From an uncultured Bacteroidales bacterium (GTDB lineage Bacteria; Bacteroidota; Bacteroidia; Bacteroidales; Bacteroidaceae), in contig CADAEK010000019.1 in NCBI GenBank assembly GCA_902786925.1, forward strand, positions 1 to 64,000: DNA of 64,000 nucleotides. The letters are read 5' to 3'. Shown one piece after another: positions 54,616 to 64,000 of the stretch; position 1 is the first letter of the stretch; each line of letters starts with the position of its first letter. The notes under the pieces are model-generated. The model was given only the letters and a program-made list of their open reading frames with translations, made no database searches and was not told where the DNA came from. The position numbers and the translations under genes were made by a program.

Positions 54616-57102
54616 ATGAAGGTATTGAAGTTTGGCGGAACATCCGTAGGTTCCGTGGAGAGTATCCTGAACTTAAAGAAGATTGTAGAGTCGCAGAAAG
54701 AACCTGTTATTGTCGTGGTGTCGGCACTGGGCGGCATCACCGACAAATTGATTGGCACATCGAAGATGGCGGTGGCAGGCGATGCAGCGTACTTGACAGC
54801 ATATAATGAAATGGTGGAGCGTCACCACCAGATGATTGACGCAATTATCACAGACACAACCAAGAAGAATGCATTGCTGGCTACAGTGGACGAACTGTTA
54901 GGGCAGTTGAAGAGCATCTATCAGGGTGTCTATTTGATTGGCGACTTGAGTGAAAAGACAAGCAATGCCATTGTGTCGTATGGTGAGCGTATCAGCAGCA
55001 ACATTGTGGCAACACTGATTGAAGACGCTCGTTGGTACAATTCATTGGAGTTTATTAAGACTAAGCACAAGCAAGGTCGTAACCTCTTCTCGAATTCCAT
55101 TAGTAACCCTTTGATTCTTGAGGCATTCAAGGATTTCAAGAACGGCACAGCCAATCACAAGGTTTGTTTGGCGGGTGGCTTCATCTCAACAGACAGTACG
55201 ACAGGCGAGGTGACCAACCTCGGTCGTGGTGGCTCTGACTATACAGCGGCTATCTTGGCTGCAGCATTGGATGCCGATGTCTTGGAGATATGGACGGACG
55301 TGTCGGGCTTCATGACCGCCGACCCACGTGTCATCAACACGGCATATCCTATAGATAAGCTTTCATACGTAGAGGCAACAGAGCTCTGCAATTTCGGTGC
55401 GAAGGTGGTATATCCTCCAACGATTTACCCTGTGTGCATCAAGAATATCCCCATTCTGATTAAGAATACGTTCCGTCCTGAAGACGAAGGCACCATCATC
55501 ACAAATCTGGCAGAAGGTGATGATAATGGACGTGCCATCAAGGGTATCTCTTCCATCAACAACACGAGTCTGATTACCGTCAGCGGTCTTTCGATGGTGG
55601 GTGTGATTGGCGTGAACCGCCGTATCTTCACTACATTGGCGGAGAATGGCATCAGTGTGTTTATGGTGAGTCAGGCATCCTCGGAGAACAGTACATCTAT
55701 TGGTGTGACCGATGATGATGCGGACCGTGCTTGTGAGGTGCTGAACAAAGAATTTGCCAAGGAGATAGAAATGGGCGCAATGTACAAGATGAAGTTGGAG
55801 CGCGATTTGGCAACCGTTGCTATTGTGGGTGAGAACATGAAGCATACTCCTGGCATTGCCGGCAAATTGTTCGGCACGTTGGGACGTAATGGTATCAGCG
55901 TCATCGCTTGTGCACAAGGTGCTAGCGAAACGAACATCTCCTTTGTGGTGGAAAGAAAGAGCCTGCGCAAATCGCTGAACGTCATTCATGACAGTTTTTT
56001 CCTGTCTGAATACCAAGTGCTGAACGTGTTCCTTTGTGGCGTCGGTACGGTGGGCGGCAGCTTGTTGGAGCAGATTGCTGGTCAGCGTGCCAAACTGATG
56101 AAGGAACGTAATTTGCAGGTGAATGTGGTTGGTATAGCCAGTGGACATAATGCCATGTTCGACCGCAACGGCATCGATTTGTCTCAGTATGTTGAGGACG
56201 GCAAGTTCTCTATCGCGATGCTTCGCCAAGGGCTGAAGGCAGCTCCTTCAAGTAATATTCAGCGTCTGAAGGATGAGGTTATAGGGATGAACATCTTCAA
56301 TAGCGTGTTTGTGGATTGTACAGCAAGTGCTGATGTCGCTGGGCTGTATGAAGACTTGCTGAGCAACAACATCTCTGTCGTGGCAGCCAACAAGGTGGCC
56401 GCATCAAGCGATTACGATAATTATGCCAAGCTCAAGGCCACAGCTCGCAAGCGTGGTGTGAAATACCTCTTCGAGACCAATGTTGGTGCTGGCCTTCCCA
56501 TCATCAACACCATCAATGACCTCATCAACTCTGGTGACAAGATTCTGAAGCTTGAGGCAGTCCTTTCGGGTACACTCAACTTCATCTTCAATACCATTTC
56601 TGCAGATGTTCCTTTCAGCGAGACGGTCCGTCGTGCCAAGGAAGAAGGATATAGCGAGCCCGATCCGCGCATTGACCTGAGTGGCAAGGACGTGGTTCGT
56701 AAACTTGTCATCCTGTCTCGTGAGGCTGGCTACAAATTGAATCAGGAGGATGTGGAGAAGACACTCTTCATTCCACAGTCATTCTTTGAGGGAACATTGG
56801 ACGATTTCTGGAAGAATCTGCCCACCCTTGATGCTCAGTTTGAGAAAGAACGTCAGGAAGTGGAGGCCGCTCACGAACATTGGAAGTTCGTGGCAAAGCT
56901 GGAGAACGGAAAGGGTAGTGTGTCTCTGCAGCGAGTAGGGGAGCATCATCCATTCTACGACCTTGAAGGTTCTAACAACATTATCCTCATCACAACCGAA
57001 CGCTATAACCAATATCCTATGCTCATTCAGGGCTATGGTGCAGGTGCCTCTGTGACTGCAGCCGGCGTGTTTGCGGACATCATGAGTATTGCGAATATAT
57101 AA
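54616..57102 (+). CDS. thrA: Bifunctional aspartate kinase / homoserine dehydrogenase
   Basis: Fusion enzyme of 828 residues for the first and third steps from aspartate to threonine and methionine. Kinase: KFGGTSVGS at 4-12, then GRGGSDYTAAILAAALDAD. Two ACT regulatory domains lie at about 315-460 (TVSGLSMVGVIGVNRRIF, VAIVGENMKHTPGIAGKLF). Dehydrogenase: Rossmann FLCGVGTVGGSL near 472, VAANKVAAS, and the GTLNFIF catalytic region. Length fits the ThrA/MetL type; ACT domains suggest feedback inhibition by threonine. Confidence 0.97.
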   Translation: MKVLKFGGTSVGSVESILNLKKIVESQKEPVIVVVSALGGITDKLIGTSKMAVAGDAAYLTAYNEMVERHHQMIDAIITDTTKKNALLATVDELLGQLKSIYQGVYLIGDLSEKTSNAIVSYGERISSNIVATLIEDARWYNSLEFIKTKHKQGRNLFSNSISNPLILEAFKDFKNGTANHKVCLAGGFISTDSTTGEVTNLGRGGSDYTAAILAAALDADVLEIWTDVSGFMTADPRVINTAYPIDKLSYVEATELCNFGAKVVYPPTIYPVCIKNIPILIKNTFRPEDEGTIITNLAEGDDNGRAIKGISSINNTSLITVSGLSMVGVIGVNRRIFTTLAENGISVFMVSQASSENSTSIGVTDDDADRACEVLNKEFAKEIEMGAMYKMKLERDLATVAIVGENMKHTPGIAGKLFGTLGRNGISVIACAQGASETNISFVVERKSLRKSLNVIHDSFFLSEYQVLNVFLCGVGTVGGSLLEQIAGQRAKLMKERNLQVNVVGIASGHNAMFDRNGIDLSQYVEDGKFSIAMLRQGLKAAPSSNIQRLKDEVIGMNIFNSVFVDCTASADVAGLYEDLLSNNISVVAANKVAASSDYDNYAKLKATARKRGVKYLFETNVGAGLPIINTINDLINSGDKILKLEAVLSGTLNFIFNTISADVPFSETVRRAKEEGYSEPDPRIDLSGKDVVRKLVILSREAGYKLNQEDVEKTLFIPQSFFEGTLDDFWKNLPTLDAQFEKERQEVEAAHEHWKFVAKLENGKGSVSLQRVGEHHPFYDLEGSNNIILITTERYNQYPMLIQGYGAGASVTAAGVFADIMSIANI

Positions 57103-57112
57103 GAAGTTTAAA

Positions 57113-58381
57113 GTGAAACACATCATCATATTAGGCGACGGAATGGCCGACTGGCCAGTAGAGTCGCTCGGAAACAAGACGCTGCTTCAGTATGCCAACA
57201 CCCCCAATATGGACATGTTGGCGAAGATGGGGCGTTGTGGGATGCTGAAGACGGTGCAGGATGGCTTCCATCCAGGCAGCGAGGTTGCGAATAGCAGCAT
57301 TCTTGGCTATGACCAGAACGAAGTGTACGAAGGCCGTGGACCATTGGAAGCTGCCAGTATTGGAGTTGATTTGGCTCCCGATGATATGGCTATCCGTTGC
57401 AACATCATTTGTATTGAAGGAGATCACATCAAGAATCACTCGTGCGGACGTCTGGAGACTGAAGAGGGGGATATCCTCATTAAATACCTGCAGGAGCATT
57501 TAGCGAACGACCCAGAGATTCTGGCGAAGTACGGGCCTGTGGTTCATTTCTATACCGGTGTGCAGTATCGCCATTTGTTGGTCATCAATGGGGGCAGTAA
57601 GTATCTCCAGTGCACACCTCCACACGATGTACCGTTAAAGCCTTGGAAACCCCTCTTGGTGAAACCAGACCTTGAAGGCGAGGCAAAGTCCGGAAAGACC
57701 ACTCGCTTGAGCGCAACCGAGACGGCTGACCTGCTGAACTTGCTGATTGTGAAGTCGCAGGAGCTGTTGGCGCAGCATCCATTCAATGCACAACGCATCG
57801 CAGAGGGTAAAGACCCCGCAAATTCTATCTGGCCATGGGCTGGTGGCTATCGTCCTCATATGGTACCGCTCACGACCACCTTCCCGCAGATTAAGAGAGG
57901 TTCTGTCATTACCGCAGTGGACCTCATTCGCGGCATTGGTTCATTGGCCGGTTTGCGAGTGATTGATGTGCCCGGAGCTACTGGCTTGGCCGATACGAAT
58001 TACGAGGGTAAGGCACAAGCAGCTATCAAGGCTTTGGAGACGGATGATTTCGTGTATGTGCATGTAGAGGCCTCTGATGAAGCGGGACACGATGGTGACT
58101 TGGAGCTGAAGCTGAAGACTATCGAGTATTTGGACAGCCGTATGGTGGGGCCAATCTATAATGCGCTCAAGGATCAGGATGTGGCCATCGCTGTATTGCC
58201 TGATCATCCAACACCTGTGGCACATCGTACCCATACGAATGAACCTATTCCATTCCTCATGTATGCCCCAGGCATGGAGCCTGACAGCGTGGAAACATTC
58301 GATGAAGTGGCTTGCAAGCAAGGTTGCTACGGGCTGCTGGAGAAAGATGGGTTTATCAAAGAGTTTATGAAAATCAACTAA
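57113..58381 (+). CDS. ApgM-family protein, proposed homoserine kinase
   Basis: Protein of 422 residues in the alkaline-phosphatase superfamily, related to cofactor-independent phosphoglycerate mutase of the archaeal type. GDGMADWPVESLGNKT, GRGPLEAASIGVDL, IEGDHIKNHSCGRL and DHPTPVAHRTHTNEP supply metal and phosphate ligands. The subfamily found between thrA and thrC is the proposed replacement for ThrB (family model TIGR02535). No thrB-like GHMP kinase is present here, which supports this. GTG at 57113 is preferred since an ATG at 57089 would overlap thrA. An alternative is a true mutase. Confidence 0.82.
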   Translation: MKHIIILGDGMADWPVESLGNKTLLQYANTPNMDMLAKMGRCGMLKTVQDGFHPGSEVANSSILGYDQNEVYEGRGPLEAASIGVDLAPDDMAIRCNIICIEGDHIKNHSCGRLETEEGDILIKYLQEHLANDPEILAKYGPVVHFYTGVQYRHLLVINGGSKYLQCTPPHDVPLKPWKPLLVKPDLEGEAKSGKTTRLSATETADLLNLLIVKSQELLAQHPFNAQRIAEGKDPANSIWPWAGGYRPHMVPLTTTFPQIKRGSVITAVDLIRGIGSLAGLRVIDVPGATGLADTNYEGKAQAAIKALETDDFVYVHVEASDEAGHDGDLELKLKTIEYLDSRMVGPIYNALKDQDVAIAVLPDHPTPVAHRTHTNEPIPFLMYAPGMEPDSVETFDEVACKQGCYGLLEKDGFIKEFMKIN

Positions 58382-58402
58382 TAAAACGTAGATATAAAGC
58401 AA

Positions 58403-59704
58403 ATGAAATACTACAGCACCAACGGACAGGCACCTATCGCCACGCTCGAAAAAGCGGTGGTGAAAGGACTTGCAGAGGACAAAGGTCTCTATATGCCGGA
58501 ACGCATCAAGCCCCTGCCTCAGGAGTTCTTCGACAATATAGAAAACCTCTCGTTTCAAGAGATTGCGTATACTGTGGCAGACGCCTTCTTTGGCGAGGAC
58601 GTGCCAGCAGAAGATTTGAAGAAGATTGTGTATGATACGTTGGCTTTCGACTGCCCATGCGTGAAAGTGACGGACAGCATCTTCTCTTTAGAGCTCTTCC
58701 ATGGCCCAACACTTGCGTTTAAGGATGTAGGCGCACGTTTCATGGCACGCCTTCTCCAGTACTTCCTCAAGAAGGAAGGCTCTCAGCAAGTAAACGTTCT
58801 GGTTGCAACATCTGGTGATACGGGTTCTGCTGTTGCTAACGGCTTTCTTGGTGTGGATGGCATTCACGTGTATGTGCTCTATCCTAAAGGAAAGGTGAGC
58901 CCTATTCAGGAATGCCAGTTCACTACACTTGGCCAGAACATTACGGCAGTGGAAGTGGATGGCGTGTTTGACGATTGTCAGGCATTGGTAAAAAATGCCT
59001 TTATGGATGCCGACCTTAATGCGCATATGAAGCTGACCTCAGCCAACTCCATCAATGTGGCACGCTTCTTGCCGCAAGCATTCTACTATTTCTATGCTTA
59101 TGCTCAGATGAAGAAACTTGGTTTGGCCGACCAGCTTGTGGTATGTGTGCCTTCAGGCAACTTCGGCAATATCTGCTCAGCGCTCTTTGGTAAAAAGATG
59201 GGATTGCCCATTAAGCGTTTCATCGCTGCCAATAATGCCAACGACATCTTCTTCAACTACCTCCAGACAGGCAAGTATGAGCCCAAGGCATCTGTGCAGA
59301 CCATAGCCAATGCAATGGACGTAGGTGATCCTAGCAATTTTGCTCGCGTTTATGAACTCTATGGCAAGAGCCACGAAGCTATCTGTGCCGACATTAGTGG
59401 CGCTACCTATAAGGATGAGCAGATTGCAGAAACCATCCGTGAGGTGAAAGCAGAAACAGGTTATGTGTGTGATCCACACGGCGCTTGTGGCTATCGTGCT
59501 TTGAAGGAAGGTCTGAAGGCAGGAGAAGTCGGTGTGTTCCTCGAGACAGCTCATCCAGCCAAGTTTAAGGATACCGTAGATGGTATATTGGGTGGCAATC
59601 TTGAGATTCCAGCTAAGCTCAAAGCTTTCATGCAGGGCACTAAGCAGAGTGTTCCTATGAGCAAGGATTTTGCTGACTTCAAGCAATTCCTGCTAAAGGA
59701 ATGA
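58403..59704 (+). CDS. thrC: Threonine synthase
   Basis: PLP enzyme of 433 residues converting O-phosphohomoserine to threonine. The YYSTNGQAPIATLEKAVVKG N-terminus, the PLP lysine in GPTLAFKDVGARFM, the phosphate loop ATSGDTGSAVANGF, and PSGNFGNICSALFGKKMGLP are typical of the longer bacterial/yeast-type ThrC. It follows the proposed kinase by 21 bases and ends the operon. Confidence 0.97.
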   Translation: MKYYSTNGQAPIATLEKAVVKGLAEDKGLYMPERIKPLPQEFFDNIENLSFQEIAYTVADAFFGEDVPAEDLKKIVYDTLAFDCPCVKVTDSIFSLELFHGPTLAFKDVGARFMARLLQYFLKKEGSQQVNVLVATSGDTGSAVANGFLGVDGIHVYVLYPKGKVSPIQECQFTTLGQNITAVEVDGVFDDCQALVKNAFMDADLNAHMKLTSANSINVARFLPQAFYYFYAYAQMKKLGLADQLVVCVPSGNFGNICSALFGKKMGLPIKRFIAANNANDIFFNYLQTGKYEPKASVQTIANAMDVGDPSNFARVYELYGKSHEAICADISGATYKDEQIAETIREVKAETGYVCDPHGACGYRALKEGLKAGEVGVFLETAHPAKFKDTVDGILGGNLEIPAKLKAFMQGTKQSVPMSKDFADFKQFLLKE

Positions 59705-59706
59705 GA

Positions 59707-59740
59707 CTGGAGAGCTGAGAGATTCCCTCTCAGGCTCCAG
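59707..59740. repeat. Strong hairpin after thrC
   Basis: CTGGAG-AG-CTGAGAG pairs with CTCTCAG-G-CTCCAG, giving 13 pairs and a small bulge with a five-base loop. No T-run follows, so it is not a usual intrinsic terminator; it may protect the transcript 3' end or be a dispersed repeat. Confidence 0.6.
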
Positions 59741-59869
59741 CTTCAGTGGGGCAAAGGTCAAAGCGCTATTGTCATTGTATGTAGCGTGTTTCGTGCATTC
59801 CGTCTCACATCTCTTATTCTGCTTCTCACAACAGATTGTTCTTATCTCACCTCTTAATAACAGATTGAA

Positions 59870-61942
59870 ATGATATCCATCAAGCAACAAAAACGCACCA
59901 AGTGGACTCGTTTGTTGATGAAGTTCATCTTGGTGAGTGTCTCGACGGCGCTGATTGTCTATTTCATGCCTCGAGGTGATGAGTTTGGCTACAAGTATGA
60001 GTTGAATAAGCCCTGGAATTATGGCTTGTTAATTGCTAATACCAAATTCCCTGTCCTGAAGAACGACTCTACGATTAGGAAGGAACGCGAGGCAACCAGC
60101 CTTGCTTTCCAGCCTTACTATCATCGTGACAAGTTGGTGAGAGACAATATGATGAACCGCTTGTATCAGCATGACTCTAACGGGAAGCTTGGGAAAGGCG
60201 AGGTGGTGTATATGCGGCACATAGCGGCGTTGCTTGACACTATTTATAAGCATGGCGTCATGTCGATTGATGACTACGAGCGCTTGAAGAACGTAGAGAC
60301 TCGTAAGCGGATTCGTGTAGTAGACGACAACGTGGCGGTGTCTTTGAAGTTGAGTGATGTGTTCACGCCTAAATCGGCCTATGATTATATCATGACAAAG
60401 GATACTGCTCGCTACAATCCTGGAGTGTTGGGAACTTACGACATGACCGAGTTGTTGCAGCAGAACCTCACATATGACCAGAAGCGTTCGGAGGAAGAGT
60501 TGGCTGAGAACCTGCAGAACCTTTCTTATTACAATGGATTTGTGCAGGCGGGCCAAAAGATTGTAGATCGTGGTGAGACGGTGACTGATGAGGTGTATGA
60601 CGTGTTGCGTTCTTATGAGAAAGATTTTGAGCGGCGCAACACCAGCGAAGTGAATATTCCCTACAAGGTATTGGGGCAGACGCTCTATGTGTTGATTGTC
60701 TTTATTGCCTTGACGGTCTATCTGTCCCTTTTCCGTTTAGACTATTTCGAGAATGTCCGCAACGTGACACTCCTTTTTGCGTTGCCCGTTTTGTTTTGTA
60801 TAGTGGCCTCTTTGATGGTGTCACACAAGACCATGAATATCTTCATGCTGCCTTATTGTATTGTGCCTATCGTGATACGCGTCTTTATGGATTCGCGTAC
60901 CGCCTTTATGTTCCATTGCGGCATGGTGTTGATTATCTCCCTGTTCTTGACGAGCAACTACGAGTTTCTCATCTTGCAGCTGGTGGTAGGCATGGTGGCC
61001 ATACAGACCTTGCGTGAACTCTCCCAGCGTTCCCAGATTGTGCGTACGGCCTTCATTCTCTTTGTGGTATATGTTCTTGTCTATACAGGCTATTCGCTCC
61101 ATCATGAGAATGACATCAAGATGGATTCATGGATGTATGTTTGCTTCGGTGTCAACTGTCTGTTGCTGCTCTTCACCTATCCGCTTCTGTGGATGCTGGA
61201 GAAAGTATTCGGCTTCACGAGCGATGTGACGCTAGTGGAGTTGAGTAGTGTGCGCAATCCATTGCTGCAGCGGATGACAGAAGTTGCTCCAGGCACTTTC
61301 CAGCATTCTATGCAGGTGGCAAATCTGAGCGCTGAGGTGGCTAACAAGATTGGTGGCAGAGCTCAACTTGTGCGTACGGGCGCGCTTTATCATGATATTG
61401 GAAAGATTGAACGTCCCGTCTTCTTCACCGAAAACCAGAGCGGCGTGTCTCCTCACAAGCACTTGAGTGCCTTGAAGAGTGCCGAGGTGATTATCGCCCA
61501 TGTCAAGAATGGCGTTGCGTTAGCAGAGAAGAATCACATCCCAGAATCCATTAAGCGGTTCATCATGACGCACCATGGACTGGGCAAGGCCAAGTACTTC
61601 TATATCACCTATAAGAACGAGCATCCAGATGAAGAGATAGATGAGGCGGCATTCACCTATCCTGGGCCTAATCCCAGCAGCAAGGAAGAAGCTATCCTTA
61701 TGATGTGCGATGCCGTTGAGGCAGCCTCTCGTTCGTTGCCAGAATACACAGAGGACAGCATCAACCAGTTGGTGGACAAGATTATAGACGGACAGATGGC
61801 CGAAGGCTTCTTCAACGAGTGTTCCATCACGTTCAAGGAGATTTCGATAGCCAAGTCGGTACTGAAAGACAAGCTCAAGACCATCTACCACACACGCATC
61901 TCCTATCCGGAATTGTCCGAGGCGACCGAGAGCGTGCTGTAA
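59870..61942 (+). CDS. HD-domain 7TM receptor, PgpH-type c-di-AMP phosphodiesterase
   Basis: Membrane protein of 690 residues. One N-terminal helix leads to an extracytoplasmic 7TMR-HDED domain (to about 265), followed by roughly seven helices (about 270-450) and a cytoplasmic HD domain with QHSMQVANLSAEVANKIGG, GALYHDIGKIERPVFF, HHGLGKAKYF and MMCDAVEAASRSL. The HDIG set and layout match PgpH, which cleaves c-di-AMP. No cyclase is nearby. Gene follows thrC by 165 bases with no clear promoter. Confidence 0.9.
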   Translation: MISIKQQKRTKWTRLLMKFILVSVSTALIVYFMPRGDEFGYKYELNKPWNYGLLIANTKFPVLKNDSTIRKEREATSLAFQPYYHRDKLVRDNMMNRLYQHDSNGKLGKGEVVYMRHIAALLDTIYKHGVMSIDDYERLKNVETRKRIRVVDDNVAVSLKLSDVFTPKSAYDYIMTKDTARYNPGVLGTYDMTELLQQNLTYDQKRSEEELAENLQNLSYYNGFVQAGQKIVDRGETVTDEVYDVLRSYEKDFERRNTSEVNIPYKVLGQTLYVLIVFIALTVYLSLFRLDYFENVRNVTLLFALPVLFCIVASLMVSHKTMNIFMLPYCIVPIVIRVFMDSRTAFMFHCGMVLIISLFLTSNYEFLILQLVVGMVAIQTLRELSQRSQIVRTAFILFVVYVLVYTGYSLHHENDIKMDSWMYVCFGVNCLLLLFTYPLLWMLEKVFGFTSDVTLVELSSVRNPLLQRMTEVAPGTFQHSMQVANLSAEVANKIGGRAQLVRTGALYHDIGKIERPVFFTENQSGVSPHKHLSALKSAEVIIAHVKNGVALAEKNHIPESIKRFIMTHHGLGKAKYFYITYKNEHPDEEIDEAAFTYPGPNPSSKEEAILMMCDAVEAASRSLPEYTEDSINQLVDKIIDGQMAEGFFNECSITFKEISIAKSVLKDKLKTIYHTRISYPELSEATESVL

Positions 61943-62045
61943 CAAAAGAGTGGGGGAGAAACTCTTAGGTACTTCTTGCGTCCCTTCGCTTTCTTGAAAG
62001 AGATAATAGGTAAAAGGTACAAATACAGGATTAGTTGTAAGAAAA

Positions 62046-63554
62046 ATGAAGAATCGAAAATGGCAGACATTCTTGCTGACGCTGCTGGTTGTAGCAGCGT
62101 TGCTGGCACTTTTCTATCTGCCTCGTTTCAATGTAATGGGTGCTGATACGCGCCGTGTGAACATCTTAAGCGATGTACAGTATCGTGATAAAGAAGGAAA
62201 TATATTGGCAGAGAAGGTCGCCGACTCGCTCGATGGCTATGTGGAGAAAGGTGTCGATTCGGCCGCCATTCAGGTCAAGCAGCTCACCTTCGTCGACTCC
62301 GTTCCAGCAGGCATGACAGCCATTGAGGACTTTGCCGATGTCGCAGGCATCCACCGTGAGATGGACCATTTCTATGCCGCATTGGGTGAGGCGGGAAACC
62401 GTCCCGTGCGTGTGGCATACTTTGGCGACTCTTACATCGAAGGTGACATCCTGACTATCGACCTGCGCGCTTTGCTCCAGCAGAAGTTTGGTGGACGTGG
62501 TGCAGGCTTTGTCGAGATAGACTGCGTCTCTTCCGACTTCCGCCGCTCTGTCCTGACCAAGCGCAAGGGCTGGAACAGCTATCATGCCAACGAGCGTGGC
62601 CGTGGCTTCAAGCCCGACATGCAGGGCCCTGCCGGCAGTTATTTCATCCCATCGGGAACGGCTACCTACGAGATACGAGGGCAGAAGAGCACATATGGGC
62701 ATCTGCTCGATACAGCTGAAGTGGCTACCGTATTCTTTACTCCTGGTGATGGCCTGAACATCCACTATGCCCTCAATGGAAACGCTTCCAGCACCCTCTT
62801 CTCCAATGGCGAAGAGCCTGAGCCCACGACCTACGAGGAAGTGGTTACCGTGCTCGACTCAGACTCAGTAGCCCGCCAGAAGACCGTTGTCCGTACCGTC
62901 ATGCCCGAGCAGCAGGCGCCAGGCATGGTGATGGCCAAGACCGTGAGAGGACGCATCGGCAAGTTCTCGCTCGATGTAACAGGCGGCCGTGGCTCTCGCT
63001 TCTATGGCGTAGCCCTTGATGGACACCACGGAGTAGCCGTTGACAACTTCAGTATGCGCGGCAGTGGTGGACAGCACTTGCTCAAGATACCGCAGACCAC
63101 GCTCAATAGCTTCGCCTCGTTGCGTCCTTACGACCTTATTATCCTTCACTTTGGACTCAATGTGGCCAGCGAGAAGCAGAAAGACTACAGCGCCTACGTC
63201 AAGCAGTTGGGCAAGGTCGTGGACCACCTCAAGGCTGCCTATCCCCGTGCCAGCATCCTCATCGTCAGCATGGGCGACCGCGATGCACGCGGTGCAGATG
63301 GGCAGATGCACACCATGGGGGGCGTGAAGGAAATGGTATCCTACGAGCGTAAGATGGCAAGCGATCATCGTGTTGCCTTCTGGAACCTCTACGAGGCGAT
63401 GGGCGGCGATGGAAGTCTTGCGCGCATGACAGCAAAGAAACAAGCCAATCTTGATTATACACACATCAACTTTGCAGGAGGACGCTATCTGGCAGGACTC
63501 CTCTTCGATGTGCTTATGAACGGCAAAACAAACTACGACCAGCGCACACGATAG
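62046..63554 (+). CDS. SGNH-hydrolase-like membrane-anchored protein
   Basis: Protein of 502 residues with one N-terminal helix and an extracytoplasmic SGNH fold. YFGDSYIEGD carries the nucleophile-type GDS block, LHFGLNVAS the Asn block and DYTHINFAGG the late Asp-x-x-His block. A beta-rich segment (about 190-330) interrupts the core, as in cell-surface acyl-esterases that pair with MBOAT acyltransferases. Probably acts on an acetylated wall or surface polymer. The next gene, five bases on, is a second SGNH protein. Confidence 0.82.
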   Translation: MKNRKWQTFLLTLLVVAALLALFYLPRFNVMGADTRRVNILSDVQYRDKEGNILAEKVADSLDGYVEKGVDSAAIQVKQLTFVDSVPAGMTAIEDFADVAGIHREMDHFYAALGEAGNRPVRVAYFGDSYIEGDILTIDLRALLQQKFGGRGAGFVEIDCVSSDFRRSVLTKRKGWNSYHANERGRGFKPDMQGPAGSYFIPSGTATYEIRGQKSTYGHLLDTAEVATVFFTPGDGLNIHYALNGNASSTLFSNGEEPEPTTYEEVVTVLDSDSVARQKTVVRTVMPEQQAPGMVMAKTVRGRIGKFSLDVTGGRGSRFYGVALDGHHGVAVDNFSMRGSGGQHLLKIPQTTLNSFASLRPYDLIILHFGLNVASEKQKDYSAYVKQLGKVVDHLKAAYPRASILIVSMGDRDARGADGQMHTMGGVKEMVSYERKMASDHRVAFWNLYEAMGGDGSLARMTAKKQANLDYTHINFAGGRYLAGLLFDVLMNGKTNYDQRTR

Positions 63555-63559
63555 AGACC

Positions 63560-64000
63560 ATGCATCCATTGCTGCACATCATGAACGACAGACTTCTTCA
63601 GGTCAACAAGCTTCCAGCGGTATGCCGGGCGCTCGTTTTCCTGTGCCTGTTCACCAGCTCATGGTGCATGCCCTCCGCATCCGCCCAGTCGTTGTTCACG
63701 TCTTTCCCCTCCAGCTTCCGCAACACACGCAATAACGAGCTCATCGAAGCCACCTCATTAGCGCCCGTCTTCAAGGAGCTCAAACAAAACAAGGCGGTCA
63801 AGGTGATGCAGATTGGCGACTCCCATGTGCGCGGCAACTACCTGCCCCGTTCCGTAGGAAGCACCCTGCAGAGCTATTTTCCTCGGGTGCGGTTCACTTA
63901 CTATGGCATCAATGGGGCATGGGCACGCCGCTTCTACGACAACGACATGGTCAATCGCGTGGCCAACGAACGCCCAGACCTCGTCATCATCTCCTTCGGT
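63560..64000 (+). CDS. Second SGNH-hydrolase-like protein, cut by window end
   Basis: The frame starts at ATG 63560 and stays open to the end of the window (147 codons). A basic stretch and hydrophobic segment (ALVFLCLFTSSWCMPSASAQ) make a signal peptide with AQ cleavage. QIGDSHVRGNYLP is the first SGNH block, YGINGAWA the Gly block, and the frame runs off at PDLVIISFG, just before the expected Asn block. ATG at 63581 is an alternative start. Pairing with the preceding gene suggests joint deacylation of a surface polymer. Confidence 0.82.
   Translation, partial: MHPLLHIMNDRLLQVNKLPAVCRALVFLCLFTSSWCMPSASAQSLFTSFPSSFRNTRNNELIEATSLAPVFKELKQNKAVKVMQIGDSHVRGNYLPRSVGSTLQSYFPRVRFTYYGINGAWARRFYDNDMVNRVANERPDLVIISFG

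Overview
The window looks like chromosomal DNA from a member of the Bacteroidales, most likely Prevotellaceae-like. The grounds are a SusC/SusD pair, a type IX secretion system (T9SS), promoters of the TTTG / TAnnTTTG type, few purine-rich ribosome sites, a lipoprotein-rich proteome, and secreted proteins ending in short GVY..NG..V.K tails. The genus is an inference. I saw no tRNA, insertion sequence, phage gene, integrase or CRISPR array.

Layout. Bases 1-99 are the 3' end of a 5S rRNA gene and its terminator. Bases 453-12015 hold an eight-gene, tightly packed operon: SusC, SusD, a lipoprotein resembling an inactive import-associated metallohydrolase, a FISUMP lipoprotein, a TlpA-like thioredoxin, a DUF4105 membrane protein, a secreted InlB-repeat protein and a second TlpA-like lipoprotein. 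A DUF6359 lipoprotein (minus) and aroA (plus) diverge next. Bases 14171-19573 carry a small membrane protein, porW, porX and tsaE. On the minus strand follow an acidic protein, trxA and dnaE; on the plus strand rpoN, a PAP2-like membrane protein, purE, a short ispG, a gene remnant and coaX.

Bases 29100-34713 (minus) are a cobalamin uptake locus: a B12 riboswitch, then btuB, a BtuG-like surface propeller, btuF and btuC, with no ATPase. Bases 34767-38837 (minus) join tatC and tatA to two iron-sulfur proteins bearing twin-arginine motifs. cysS starts a plus-strand run with a 59-residue membrane protein, a T9SS-type secreted protein, a DUF6055 zinc-peptidase-like protein, OmpA and a Spy-like protein. 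Bases 46127-52329 are the T9SS core operon porPKLMN, preceded by a promoter and a terminator-like hairpin. A 1.26-kb gene-poor stretch with tandem repeats and a gene fragment follows. The right end has a BASS-family transporter, the threonine genes thrA, an apgM-type proposed homoserine kinase and thrC, an HD-domain receptor of the PgpH type, and two SGNH hydrolases, the last cut by the window edge.

How the parts connect. PorX (regulator), PorW (accessory lipoprotein) and PorPKLMN (rotary/translocon core) serve one secretion machine, and the proteins at 9517 and 41028 look like its cargo. The Tat genes sit beside their likely substrates. The most unusual material is non-coding: three short tandem arrays with periods of 11, 21 and 23 bases, two of them built from palindromes, each next to promoters, and a possible attenuator ahead of the T9SS operon.
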